A stretch of DNA of 51,159 bases from Rhodocyclaceae bacterium (GTDB lineage: Bacteria > Pseudomonadota > Gammaproteobacteria > Burkholderiales > Rhodocyclaceae). The stretch covers positions 1 to 51,159 of the forward strand of contig JADFDU010000013.1 in the NCBI GenBank assembly GCA_018262775.1, given 5' to 3'. Below the pieces are notes generated by a model. The model was not told the origin of the DNA, made no database searches, and worked only from the letters and a program-made list of their open reading frames with translations. Positions 15,750 through 24,286 of the stretch are shown in pieces (positions within the stretch are counted from its first letter, which is position 1; every line of letters begins with the position of its first letter). The position numbers and the translations under genes are program-made.

Positions 15750-17912
15750 TTATATCGAAAAGAATTGTGAACCCTCTTTGGATTTCTTTATCAGGTCATC
15801 GGTAGGACGGAAACGATCGCCGCATTGTTTCGCCAGGCGGTCGCAGGCGGCGACGAAATTGGCCACGCCCATGGTGTGGATCTGGCCGATCGGGCCACCG
15901 CGGAAGGGCGGATAGCCCCAGCCGAGGATGGCGCCGACGTCGGCGTCCTGCGGCGAACGCAGCACGCCTTCCTCGAGACAGCGCACGGTCTCGATGGACT
16001 GGATCAGCATGAGGCGCTCGATCACCTGTTCGAGGGAGGGTTGTTCCCCGCGCACGGGAAAATGCTCCGCCAGTCCCGCCCACAAGTGTTTTTTGGCATT
16101 CTCCGGATACGCATAGAAACCCTGCCCGTTCTTTTTGCCGAGGCGCCCGAGTTTTTCCACCATCAGCGCAGCCACCTGGTCGGCGGCGCGCGGCGTGTAC
16201 TTGGCGCCGAGATCGGCCTGCGTCTGTCGGGAGATCTTGTGCACCAGCTCGAGCGAGACTTCGTCGGCCAGCGCCAGCGGGCCCACCGGCATGCCGGCGA
16301 TGCGCCCGGCGTTCTCGATCAGCGCCGGCGCCACGCCTTCCTGTAGCAACGCCATGCCTTCGGAGAGATAAGTGCCGAAGACGCGGCTGGTGTAGAAGCC
16401 GCGCGCGTCGTGCACCACGATCGGCGTCTTGCCGATGGCCTTGACGAAATCCATAGCGCGGGCGAGCGTCGCCGCTGACGTCTGCTTGCCGAGGATGATT
16501 TCCACCAGTGGCATGCGTTCGGCCGGCGAGAAGAAATGCAGGCCGATGAAATTGGCCGGACGGCTGCTCGCCTCGGCGAGTCCGGTGATGGGCAGGGTAG
16601 AGGTATTGGAGGCGAAAATTGCGTCCGCAGAAATCACCGCTTCGGTCTTCTGCGTCACCTCGGCCTTCAAGACGCGATCCTCGAACACCGCCTCGACTAC
16701 CAGCTCGCAGCCGGTGAGGTCGGCGTAGTCGGCGGTGGGGTGGATGCGCGCCAGGACAGCTTCGGCGCCGTCTTGCGACAACTGACTTTTGGCGATGCGC
16801 TTTTGCAGCAGCTTCGCGGAATAGGCCTTGCCCCTTTCTGCCGCCTCGCGCGTCGTGTCGAGCAGCACCACGTTGAGGCCCGCCGTCGCGGCCGCGTGGG
16901 CGATGCCGGCGCCCATCATGCCGGCGCCGAGCATGCCGATCTTCGTGTACTTCTGCGTCGGCACATCCTGCGGCCGGCCCGCCAGTTTGTTCGCCTCCTG
17001 CATGAAGAAGAACAGGCTGCGGATCATGTTCTTCGCCTCGTGGCTGAGCACGAGGTTGACGAAGTAGCGCGTCTCGCTCTTCAGGCCGGTGTCGATGTCC
17101 GTCTGCAGACCCTCGAAGACGCAGGAGAGGATGTGCTTCGGCGCCGGATAGTTGCCCTGCGTCTTCTCGCGCAGCATGGCGTTGCCGGCCATGAAGATCT
17201 GCATGCCCGCAGGCGTCATGACGCCGCCGCCGGGAATCCTGAAACCCTTCTGGTCCCACGGCTGCAGCGTTTTACCCGGCTTGCCGTCCTTGCCCGGCAC
17301 GGCATTCTTCGCCGCAGCGTCGATGACCCAGGTGCGTGCCGCCTCGCGTTCGCTGCCGGCCGCCACGACGGCGTGGATGAGGCCGAGCTTCTGCGCTTCC
17401 GCGGCCTTGATGCGCTTGCCTTCGGTGAGCAGCAGCAGCGCCGGCTGGATGCCCATCAGCCGCGGCGCGCGCTGCGTGCCGCCGGCGCCGGGCAGCAGGC
17501 CGAGCGTGACTTCGGGGAAACCGAAGCGCGCCTTGGGATTGTCGGCAGCGACGCGGTAATGGCAAGCCAGCGCCAGCTCCAGGCCACCGCCGAGGGTGGT
17601 GCCGTTGAGCGCCGCCGCCACCGGCTTGCCGGTGGTCTCCAGCGCACGCAGCAGGCGGTGCCAGGCGCCGAGGTTGGCGGAGAGGGCCTGTGCATCGTCA
17701 GCCTTGAGCAGCATGTCGAGGTCGCCGCCGGCGATGAAGTCGGCCTTCGCCGAGGCGACGACGATGCCCTTCACGGCCGGGTCGGCGAGCGCCTTCTGCG
17801 CGGCCCCGGCGAAGGCCGCCATGCTCTGTTCGTTGAGGACGTTCTGCGAGCGGCCCGGCAGGTCCCATTCGAGAGTGGCGATGCCGTCTTTGTCGATCGA
17901 TGTGTTGATCAT
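15750..17912 (-). CDS. fadB: FadB-like enoyl-CoA hydratase/3-hydroxyacyl-CoA dehydrogenase
   Basis: A 720-residue fused beta-oxidation enzyme. The N-terminal crotonase domain (1-190) keeps both catalytic Glu residues: GGGLELALAC and GFPEVTLGLLPGAGGTQR. The dehydrogenase half starts near residue 310 with the NAD-binding MLGAGMMGAGIA. It has the catalytic His region (NFIGLHFFSPAERMPLVEII) and C-terminal 3HCDH domains. It hydrates the enoyl-CoA and oxidises the 3-hydroxyacyl-CoA; the thiolase gene immediately upstream (five bases) completes the cycle. I chose the ATG at 17912, which gives the usual MINTSIDKDGIATLEW opening; upstream in-frame codons overlap the thiolase gene. Confidence 0.93.
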   Translation of the reverse strand: MINTSIDKDGIATLEWDLPGRSQNVLNEQSMAAFAGAAQKALADPAVKGIVVASAKADFIAGGDLDMLLKADDAQALSANLGAWHRLLRALETTGKPVAAALNGTTLGGGLELALACHYRVAADNPKARFGFPEVTLGLLPGAGGTQRAPRLMGIQPALLLLTEGKRIKAAEAQKLGLIHAVVAAGSEREAARTWVIDAAAKNAVPGKDGKPGKTLQPWDQKGFRIPGGGVMTPAGMQIFMAGNAMLREKTQGNYPAPKHILSCVFEGLQTDIDTGLKSETRYFVNLVLSHEAKNMIRSLFFFMQEANKLAGRPQDVPTQKYTKIGMLGAGMMGAGIAHAAATAGLNVVLLDTTREAAERGKAYSAKLLQKRIAKSQLSQDGAEAVLARIHPTADYADLTGCELVVEAVFEDRVLKAEVTQKTEAVISADAIFASNTSTLPITGLAEASSRPANFIGLHFFSPAERMPLVEIILGKQTSAATLARAMDFVKAIGKTPIVVHDARGFYTSRVFGTYLSEGMALLQEGVAPALIENAGRIAGMPVGPLALADEVSLELVHKISRQTQADLGAKYTPRAADQVAALMVEKLGRLGKKNGQGFYAYPENAKKHLWAGLAEHFPVRGEQPSLEQVIERLMLIQSIETVRCLEEGVLRSPQDADVGAILGWGYPPFRGGPIGQIHTMGVANFVAACDRLAKQCGDRFRPTDDLIKKSKEGSQFFSI

Positions 17913-17917
17913 GTCTG

Positions 17918-19126
17918 TTAAACCCGTTCGATGATGGTGGCCGTGCCCATGCCGGCGCCGACGCACAGCGTGGCGAGGCCGGTGGCGAGGTTGCGCCGCT
18001 CCATTTCGTCGAGCAGCGTGCCGAGGATCATGGCGCCGGTGGCGCCGAGCGGATGGCCCATGGCGATGGCGCCGCCATTCACGTTGATTCTCTCGTGCGC
18101 AATGGCTAGCACGTCCATGTAGCGCAGCACCACGGCGGCAAAGGCTTCGTTGAGTTCGTAGAGGTCGATGTCCTTTGCCGACATGCCGGCGCGCTTGAGC
18201 GCCTTCTCGCTGGCGGGGGCTGGGCCCGTCAGCATGATGGACGGCTCCGAGCCGATCGAGGCGAAGGCGCGGATGCGCGCGCGGGGCTTCAGCCCGAGCT
18301 TTTCACCCATTTCCTTCGTGCCGAAGAGCACGGCGGCGGCGCCGTCGACGATGCCCGAGCTGTTGCCGGCGTGGTGCACGTGATTGATGCGCTCGACTTC
18401 AGGGTAACGCTGCAGGATCACCGAGTCGAAGCCGTACTGCTCGCCCTGCTCGGCAAAGGCGGGCTTCAGCTGCGCCAGCGATTCGAGCGTGGTTTCCGGC
18501 CGCATGTATTCGTCGCGGTCGAGAATGGTCAGGCCGTTGATGTCCTTCACCGGCACGATGGACTTCGCGAAGCGACCCTCGTCCCAGGCCTGCTTGGCGC
18601 GGTGCTGCGATTCGACGGCATAGGCGTCGAGATCGCCGCGCGTGTAGCCCCACTTGGTGGCGATGAGGTCGGCGGAGACGCCCTGCGGCACGAAGTAGGT
18701 CTTCGCCGCCACCTGCGGGTCGGTCGGCCAGGCGCCGCCGGAGGAGAACATCGGCACGCGTGACATCGATTCGACGCCGCCGCCGACGACGAGGTCGGAC
18801 TGGCCGGACATGATCTGCGCCGCCGCCTGGTTGCAGGCCTCCAGACCCGAAGCGCAGAAGCGGCTGACGGTGACGCCAGGAGCGGTCTGTGCGTAGTCGG
18901 CGTAGAGCGCGGCAACGCGGGCGATGTCGGCACCCTGTTCGGCCACCGGCTCGACGCAGCCGAGGATGACGTCGTCCACCCGTGTAGTGTCGAGGGCGTG
19001 GCGGTCACGCAGGGCGCGCAGGGCGGTGGCCGCCAGCTCGATCGGCGTGACGCCGTGCAGCGCGCCGTCCTTGCGGCCCTTGCCGCGCGGCGTACGCACG
19101 GCATCGTAGATATAGGCTTCGGTCAT
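17918..19126 (-). CDS. Acetyl-CoA C-acyltransferase (thiolase)
   Basis: A 402-residue thiolase that cleaves 3-ketoacyl-CoA to acetyl-CoA plus shortened acyl-CoA. The nucleophile is C91 ([13 protein letters not shown]); the second set is H358 (GHPLGATG) and C388 (LCVGAGMG). Length and the NEAFA motif ([11 protein letters not shown]) are standard. It sits between acyl-CoA dehydrogenase (12-base gap) and the FadB-like gene (5-base gap), so the three enzymes form a compact beta-oxidation set. Whether it prefers long, medium or short chains is not visible. Confidence 0.93.
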   Translation of the reverse strand: MTEAYIYDAVRTPRGKGRKDGALHGVTPIELAATALRALRDRHALDTTRVDDVILGCVEPVAEQGADIARVAALYADYAQTAPGVTVSRFCASGLEACNQAAAQIMSGQSDLVVGGGVESMSRVPMFSSGGAWPTDPQVAAKTYFVPQGVSADLIATKWGYTRGDLDAYAVESQHRAKQAWDEGRFAKSIVPVKDINGLTILDRDEYMRPETTLESLAQLKPAFAEQGEQYGFDSVILQRYPEVERINHVHHAGNSSGIVDGAAAVLFGTKEMGEKLGLKPRARIRAFASIGSEPSIMLTGPAPASEKALKRAGMSAKDIDLYELNEAFAAVVLRYMDVLAIAHERINVNGGAIAMGHPLGATGAMILGTLLDEMERRNLATGLATLCVGAGMGTATIIERV

Positions 19127-19138
19127 TGAACGGATTCC

Positions 19139-20287
19139 TTAGAGGGTGCGACTGATGATTTCCTTCATGATCTCGTTGGTGCCGCCGTAGATGCGCTGCA
19201 CGCGGGCATCGGCGAAGGCCCGGGCGATCGGATATTCCCACATGTAGCCGTAGCCGCCGTGCAATTGCAGGCAGGCGTCGATCGCCTTGCATTGCAGGTC
19301 GGTGGTCCAGTATTTGGCCATGGCGGCGTCGACGGCGTCGAGTTTCTTGTCCTCCAGCAGTTCCATGCAGCGGTCGACGAAGACGCGGGCGATCTGCACT
19401 TCGGTCTTCACTTCGGCAAGGGTGAAGCGCGTGTTCTGGAAGGCCATGATCTCCTGGCCGAAGGCCTTGCGCTCATGCGCATAGGCCGTCGTCCACGCCA
19501 GCGCGGCCTCGGCGCTGGCCACCGCCGAGAGTGCGATCTGCATGCGCTCCCACGGCAGCTCCTGCATGAGATAGACGAAGCCGCCGCCTTCGTCGCCGAG
19601 CAGGTTCGCCGCCGGCACGCGCACGTTGTCGAAGAAGAGTTCCGCCGTATCCTGCGCCTTCAGGCCGATCTTCTTCAGGCGCTTGCCTTTGGAGAAGCCT
19701 TCCATGGCGGTGTCGACGACGAACAGGCTGATGCCCTTGTGGCCCTTGGCCGGATCGGTTTTGGCGACGACGATCACCAGGTCGGAGTGCCAGCCGTTGG
19801 TGATGAAGGTCTTGGAGCCGTTGAGCAGCCAGTGGCCGTCCTCCCCGCTTTTTACACGTTGCGCCGTCGTCCGGATGCCCTGCAGGTCGGAGCCGGCGGA
19901 CGGCTCGGTCATGGCGATGGCACCAATCATCTCGCCGCTGGCCATCTGCGGCAGATAGCGCTGCTTCAGGTCCTCGCTGCCGTAATGCAACAGGTAGGGC
20001 GCGACGATTTCCGAATGCAGGCTGAAGCCGATGCCGGAATCGCCGATGCGTGCCAGTTCCTCGATGAGTACCGCGCTGTAGAGCCGGCCGGCATCGGCGC
20101 CACCATACTGCTCAGGCATGGAGGGGCAAAGAAAGCCGGCCGCGCCGGCTTTCTTCCAGACCTCGCGATCGACATAGCCCTGTTCCTCCCAGTGCTCGCG
20201 ATGCGGCTGCACTTCGGTTTCCATGAAGCGCCGCACGGCGGTGCGGAACAGCTCGTGTTCTTCCTTGAACAGGGTTCTTTCGAACAT
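19139..20287 (-). CDS. Acyl-CoA dehydrogenase with unusual active-site positions
   Basis: A 382-residue FAD-dependent acyl-CoA dehydrogenase, first gene of the leftward beta-oxidation/transport unit. Motifs are IGAIAMTEPSAGSDLQGIRT (flavin contact), GSKTFITNG, ERKAFGQEIMAFQNT and the C-terminal RIYGGTNEIMKEI. In MCAD-type enzymes the base is the Glu of YEGT; here it is Gly368. In LCAD/IVD-type enzymes the base lies in an L-E-W-T-like position; here it is Ala264 (ALAWTTAY). Both usual positions are therefore non-acidic by eye alignment. The electron acceptor would be ETF. The promoter region with palindromes lies at 20353-20380. Confidence 0.9.
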   Translation of the reverse strand: MFERTLFKEEHELFRTAVRRFMETEVQPHREHWEEQGYVDREVWKKAGAAGFLCPSMPEQYGGADAGRLYSAVLIEELARIGDSGIGFSLHSEIVAPYLLHYGSEDLKQRYLPQMASGEMIGAIAMTEPSAGSDLQGIRTTAQRVKSGEDGHWLLNGSKTFITNGWHSDLVIVVAKTDPAKGHKGISLFVVDTAMEGFSKGKRLKKIGLKAQDTAELFFDNVRVPAANLLGDEGGGFVYLMQELPWERMQIALSAVASAEAALAWTTAYAHERKAFGQEIMAFQNTRFTLAEVKTEVQIARVFVDRCMELLEDKKLDAVDAAMAKYWTTDLQCKAIDACLQLHGGYGYMWEYPIARAFADARVQRIYGGTNEIMKEIISRTL

Positions 20288-20352
20288 GGCGGGACCTCGA
20301 AATGGGCGGGAGGTGAAGGTATTGCGACCAGCCGGGAAGGGTAGTAAAGTGC

Positions 20353-20380
20353 CTTGACACTGTCAAGCAAGCAATTGCTT
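20353..20380. promoter_or_regulatory. Paired palindromes in the divergent promoter region
   Basis: CTTGACA-C-TGTCAAG (20353-20367) is immediately followed by AAGCAATTGCTT (20369-20380), in the 131-bp spacer between two divergent acyl-CoA dehydrogenase genes. The first also contains TTGACA on both strands, so an operator overlapping -35 elements for both directions is likely. A TetR regulator encoded at 25038 in the rightward unit is a candidate binder. Confidence 0.6.
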
Positions 20381-20418
20381 TGTTATCACACCACCTTGTT
20401 TCACATGGAGAAACCGCC

Positions 20419-22071
20419 ATGGACGCGCAACATCCCCCGCTACTCGCAACACACGAAGTCATCAACCAGGCGCAGGCGCTGGAGAACTACAACGCCTATT
20501 CCCGCAACCTGCCCCTGCAAGAGGCCGCCGCACGCGAAGGCGCTGGCTGGGCACAGGACTGGCTTGTCGCGCGCGGCGCCGAAGTCGGCAGCGCGGCATG
20601 GATCGTACACGGCCGCCTGGCCAACGAAAATCCACCCACCCCCAGACTCTTCGACCGCTACGGCAATCGCCGCGACGAGGTCGAGTTCCATCCCTCCTGG
20701 CATGAATGCCTCGGCTGGCTGAAGCGTCACGGCTGCGACACCGGGCCGTGGGCCGATCCTAAGCCGGGCGCGCATGTCGCCCGCGCCGCGGCCTACGTCA
20801 TGTTCGCCGAGATCGAGGACGGTTCGCTCTGTCCCACCACCATGACCTACGGCGCCGTGCCAGTGCTGCGGCATGTGCCGGAGATCGCCCGCGACTGGAT
20901 GCCGCTCATGCTCTCGCGTGAATACGACCGGCGCTTCATTCCCGCTGCGCAGAAACGCGGCGTGCTGATCGGCATGGGGCTCACCGAGAAGCAGGGCGGT
21001 TCGGACGTACGCGCGAATACCACGCGCGCCGAGCGCCTGAGCGACGGCTCCTGGCGCATCGTCGGCCACAAATGGTTTTTGTCGGCACCGATGTGCGATG
21101 CCTTCCTCGTCACGGCGCAGTCGCCGAAGGGGCTGTCCTGCTTCTTCGTGCCGCGGTGGACGGCGGACGGCCGTCTCAACGAGATCCGCATCCAGCGCCT
21201 CAAGGACAAGATGGGCGACTGCTCCAATGCCGGCACCGAGGCCGAGTTCTGGGGCTCGCAGGGCTGGCTGGTCGGCGAGGAAGGGCGCGGCATTCCCACC
21301 GTGCTGGAGATGGGCGTGTACACCCGCCTCGATTGTGCCATCGGCAGCACCGGCATCATGCGCGCGGCGCTGTCGCAGGCGCTGCACCACACCCGCCAGC
21401 GTGCCGCCTTCGGCAAGCTGCTGCGGCAACAGCCGCTGATGATGAACGTGCTGGCCGACATGGCGCTGGAGACCGAGGCCGCCACCGCGTTGTCCATGCG
21501 CCTAGCGCGCGCCTTCGATGCGCAGGAAGATGAGGCGGAGGGCCTGCTGCGGCGCCTGCTCACGCCGGTGGCCAAACTGTGGATCTGCAAGCGCTGCCCG
21601 ACGCTGGTGGCGGAAGCGATGGAAGCGCACGGCGGCAACGGCTACGTCGAGGAAGGGCCGATGCCGCGCCTGTTCCGCCAGAGCCCCTTGAACTCGATCT
21701 GGGAAGGCTCCGGCAACGTCATGTGCCTGGACACGCTGCGCGCGCTGAGCAAGCATCCGAAAAGTGCGGAAGTGCTGGCGGCCGAGGTCGCGCCGGCACT
21801 CGGCAGGAACGCGGCGTTCGACCGACACGTCGCCCGGCTGCAGAAGGAATTGGGTGACGCTGACGGCATCGAGACGCGCGCGCGCCGCCTGACGCAGGAC
21901 ATCGCGCTGGCCATGCAGGCGGCGCTGCTGCTGCGTTTCGCGCCGGCGGCCGTGAGCGAGGCCTTCTGTGCTTCGCGCCTCGCCGGCGATTGGGGCCATG
22001 TCTTCGGCACGCTGGCGAAGAACACCGATTTCGAGACCGTCCTGCAGCGTGCCTGGCCGGATAATTCTTGA
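20419..22071 (+). CDS. AidB-type acyl-CoA dehydrogenase
   Basis: A 550-residue acyl-CoA dehydrogenase of the AidB/FadE-like branch, longer than the ordinary 380-residue class. Signature stretches are the N-terminal TPRLFDRYGNRRDEVEFHPSWH, MGLTEKQGGSDVRANTT, RIVGHKWFLSAPMCDAFLV and MEAHGGNGYVEEGPMPRLFRQSPLNSIWEGSGN. E. coli AidB binds DNA and is induced by alkylation, but most homologues sit in acyl-CoA catabolism, and that context applies here. Start ATG 20419 has GGAG at 20407-20410. It heads the rightward unit with AtuA, crotonase and TetR genes. Confidence 0.9.
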   Translation: MDAQHPPLLATHEVINQAQALENYNAYSRNLPLQEAAAREGAGWAQDWLVARGAEVGSAAWIVHGRLANENPPTPRLFDRYGNRRDEVEFHPSWHECLGWLKRHGCDTGPWADPKPGAHVARAAAYVMFAEIEDGSLCPTTMTYGAVPVLRHVPEIARDWMPLMLSREYDRRFIPAAQKRGVLIGMGLTEKQGGSDVRANTTRAERLSDGSWRIVGHKWFLSAPMCDAFLVTAQSPKGLSCFFVPRWTADGRLNEIRIQRLKDKMGDCSNAGTEAEFWGSQGWLVGEEGRGIPTVLEMGVYTRLDCAIGSTGIMRAALSQALHHTRQRAAFGKLLRQQPLMMNVLADMALETEAATALSMRLARAFDAQEDEAEGLLRRLLTPVAKLWICKRCPTLVAEAMEAHGGNGYVEEGPMPRLFRQSPLNSIWEGSGNVMCLDTLRALSKHPKSAEVLAAEVAPALGRNAAFDRHVARLQKELGDADGIETRARRLTQDIALAMQAALLLRFAPAAVSEAFCASRLAGDWGHVFGTLAKNTDFETVLQRAWPDNS

Positions 22072-22099
22072 GAATCGCGGTCATGCATGGCAAGCGATC

Positions 22100-22172
22100 G
22101 TCATCCCCGCGAAAGCGGGGATCCAGCACATTGCGGGGGAAAGACATGGATTCCCGCTTACGCGGGAATGAC
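22100..22172. repeat. Inverted doublet of ATTCCCGC-type palindromes
   Basis: Left hairpin 22100-22126 (GTCATCCCCGCG, AAA, GCGGGGATCCAG) and right hairpin 22147-22172 (TGGATTCCCGC to GCGGGAATGAC) face each other across 20 bases. It lies in the 151-bp gap between the AidB-type and AtuA genes. Flanks show a further imperfect inverted similarity (CATGCA near 22083 and TGCATG near 22184). Confidence 0.85.
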
Positions 22173-22222
22173 GCTATGGATTGCATGTTTCACAGCTTGT
22201 TAAACGAGTCCCTGGAAGCCCG

Positions 22223-23605
22223 GTGAAAACCATCCGCATCGGCGCCGGCCTCGGCTTCTACGGTGACTCGTGGCGACCGATTGCCGCGAGCATCGAGCGC
22301 GGCGCGGTGCAGTACATCGGTTCGGACCATCTGGCCGAGCTGACGCTGGCGATCCTGCAGAAGGACCACATGAAGGATCCGGCGGCGGGCTACACGCGCG
22401 ACCTCGTGCCGATGCTGACGTCGCTGTGGCCGCTGGCGCAGAAGCACGGCGTGAAATTCCTGCTCAATGCCGGCGGACTCAATCCCGAAGGCGCACGCGA
22501 CGCGCTGGTGGCAGCGTTCTCGAAGCGCGGCTGGCAGGCGAAGATCGCCACGGTTACCGGTGACGCGGTAATCGAACGCATCGACGCGCTGCGAGAGACG
22601 GGCGAATCCCTCGAGCACCTCGACACCGGCGCCGCCATCGACACGGTGCGCAGCCGCATGCTTTTTGCCAACGCCTACCTTGGTGCGCAGCCGCTGGTGC
22701 GGGCGCTGGAGAGTGGCGTCGACATCGTGCTCACCGGCCGCGTTGCCGATGCCGCGTTGTTCCTCGCGCCGCTGATCCACGAATTCGGCTGGGCGGCGGA
22801 TGATTGGGATCGCCTCGCCGCGGGCCTTACCGTCGGCCACCTGCTGGAGTGCTCGGGCCAGGGCAGCGGCGGCAACTTCAATTCCTATCTGGCCAACGGC
22901 TGGGAATCGGTCGCCGACCTCGGCCACATCGGCTATCCCATCGCGGAAGTCAGTGCCGACGGCACGGCGATCCTCACCAAGGCGCCGGGCACCGGCGGCC
23001 GGGTGGGCTTCGATACCGTGCGCCAGCAGCTGCTGTACGAGGTGCACAACCCCCATGCGTATTTCTCGCCCGACGTCGTGCTCGACATGGGCACGCTGAA
23101 GCTCGACGACCTCGGCGGCGACCGCGTACGCGTCAGCGGCGCCACCGGCCTGCCGCGCCCGGAAAAACTCAAGATCGTCGCAGGCTACGACGACGGCTGG
23201 GCCGGCACCGCCACCCTCGGCTATTCCTGGCCCGGTGCCATGAAGAAGGCGCGCGCCACAGAAGCCATCATCCGCCAGCAGCTTGTTGAAATGAAACTCC
23301 AGTACGAGGAGATCCACACCGAGTTCCTCGGCTTCAACTCGCTGCTCGGCGATGTCGCCGACGCTGCGCATATCGAGGAACTCAACGAGGTGTACCTGAA
23401 GATGTCGGTGCGCGCCCAGGATCGACGCCTGGCCGAAGCCTTCCCGCGCCAGTTTCCCTGGCTGGGGCTGTCCGGCCCGCCGACGGCGAGCGGTTTTTCC
23501 GGCATCGAGCCGGCGCGCCAACTGCTCGGCCTGTGGCCGACGCTGGTGCGGCGGGACTTGATAGAACCCGGAGTAAAAGTCAGCCTCCAGGATACGGCGA
23601 CATGA
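22223..23605 (+). CDS. atuA: AtuA-like protein (DUF1446), large part
   Basis: A 460-residue member of the acyclic terpene utilisation AtuA/DUF1446 family. The glycine-rich opening KTIRIGAGLGFYGDSW, the DHLAELTLAIL segment, FLLNAGGLNPEG, VLTGRVADAALFLAPLIHEFGW and GQGSGGNF are family hallmarks. AtuA is needed for citronellol/geraniol catabolism in Pseudomonas, but its reaction is not established. The GTG at 22223 is the likely start because upstream codons run into repeat sequence. The Pseudomonas protein is longer and includes a C-terminal domain that is here a separate gene, overlapping by ATGA at 23602. Confidence 0.87.
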   Translation: MKTIRIGAGLGFYGDSWRPIAASIERGAVQYIGSDHLAELTLAILQKDHMKDPAAGYTRDLVPMLTSLWPLAQKHGVKFLLNAGGLNPEGARDALVAAFSKRGWQAKIATVTGDAVIERIDALRETGESLEHLDTGAAIDTVRSRMLFANAYLGAQPLVRALESGVDIVLTGRVADAALFLAPLIHEFGWAADDWDRLAAGLTVGHLLECSGQGSGGNFNSYLANGWESVADLGHIGYPIAEVSADGTAILTKAPGTGGRVGFDTVRQQLLYEVHNPHAYFSPDVVLDMGTLKLDDLGGDRVRVSGATGLPRPEKLKIVAGYDDGWAGTATLGYSWPGAMKKARATEAIIRQQLVEMKLQYEEIHTEFLGFNSLLGDVADAAHIEELNEVYLKMSVRAQDRRLAEAFPRQFPWLGLSGPPTASGFSGIEPARQLLGLWPTLVRRDLIEPGVKVSLQDTAT

Positions 23606-23961
23606 AAACAAAACTGGCCCACATCGCCCACGCCCGTAGCGGCGACAAGGGTGACCGTTGCGACATCGGCCTGTTCGCACCCGACGCGGCGACCTATGCC
23701 GTGCTGAAGCGGGAAGTCACCGCCGAGCGCATTGCACGCCACTTCGCCGGCATGGCCAGTGGCCCCGTCGAACTCTACCCCCTCGACAACCTGCTGGCGC
23801 TGAAGATCGTCCTCAACGCCGCCCTCCAGGGCGGCGCGGCGCGCTCCCTGCGCAGCGACAATCTGGGAAAATGCGCGGCCGCCGCGCTGCTGCGCATGGA
23901 AATAGCGCTGCCGCCAAATTTCGTCATTCCCGCGGAAGCGGGAATCCAGAACGATGCGTGA
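23602..23961 (+). CDS. AtuA C-terminal-domain-like small protein
   Basis: A 119-residue protein matching from memory the C-terminal domain of full-length AtuA: LAHIAHARSGDKGDRCDIGL, then a YPLDNLLALKIVLNAALQGG core and GKCAAAALLRMEI. It probably forms a complex with the preceding large AtuA part, with which it overlaps by four bases. The final dozen residues (FVIPAEAGIQNDA) are encoded by a dispersed palindromic repeat (23923-23949) that has replaced the native 3' end. They are thus not a family feature. Confidence 0.85.
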   Translation: MKTKLAHIAHARSGDKGDRCDIGLFAPDAATYAVLKREVTAERIARHFAGMASGPVELYPLDNLLALKIVLNAALQGGAARSLRSDNLGKCAAAALLRMEIALPPNFVIPAEAGIQNDA

Positions 23962-24283
23962 GCGATTGCCATGCGTCTATATCCTCGCAAGCAAGAGAAA
24001 CGGCACACTTTACATCGGAGTGACAAGCGACCTCGTCAAGCGCGTCTGGGAACACAAGAACGATCTGGCCGAGGGCCTCACGAAGAAATACGGCGTACAT
24101 CAGCTCGTATATTTCGAGTTGCATGAGGACATGGCAACCGCCATACAGCGCGAGAAACAATTGAAGAAATGGAATCGCGATTGGAAAGTTCAACTGATTG
24201 AAAAGGGCAACCCGCAATGGGACGATTTGTACGATTCACTGGTATGAGCGGGGAACCTGGATTCCCGCTTGCGCGGGAATGAC
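23923..24283. mobile_element. Palindrome-bounded GIY-YIG element
   Basis: A 361-bp unit. The left end (23923-23949) is GTCATTCCCGCG, GAA, GCGGGAATCCAG. The right end (24257-24283) is its inverted copy, CTGGATTCCCGC to GCGGGAATGAC. Between them is one complete GIY-YIG nuclease gene. At 4611-4685, 22100-22172 and 30266-30334 the same two hairpins face each other with only about 9-20 bases between. The element interrupts an operon without breaking reading: the left end supplies the tail of the AtuA small protein and the right end supplies the crotonase start region. Confidence 0.65.
23954..24247 (+). CDS. GIY-YIG single-domain nuclease
   Basis: A 97-residue GIY-YIG endonuclease of the small stand-alone (COG2827-like) type. 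VYI (8-10) and YIG (20-22) form the two core strands. R30 (LVKRVWEHKN) is the catalytic Arg, with H34 after it. A later Glu lies in the QREKQLKKW helix, and a GNPQW motif is typical of this group. No DNA-binding domain is fused. The gene overlaps the preceding coding region by eight bases and is enclosed by inverted palindromic repeats. It is unrelated to the acyl-CoA genes around it, so is best seen as repeat-associated cargo or as the repeat's own enzyme. Confidence 0.92.
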   Translation: MRERLPCVYILASKRNGTLYIGVTSDLVKRVWEHKNDLAEGLTKKYGVHQLVYFELHEDMATAIQREKQLKKWNRDWKVQLIEKGNPQWDDLYDSLV

Positions 24284-24286
24284 GGG

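Noticed and set aside
15796..17259. Second minus-strand frame within the FadB-like gene
   Set aside because: It is a shifted frame of a well-supported gene, with no family features.
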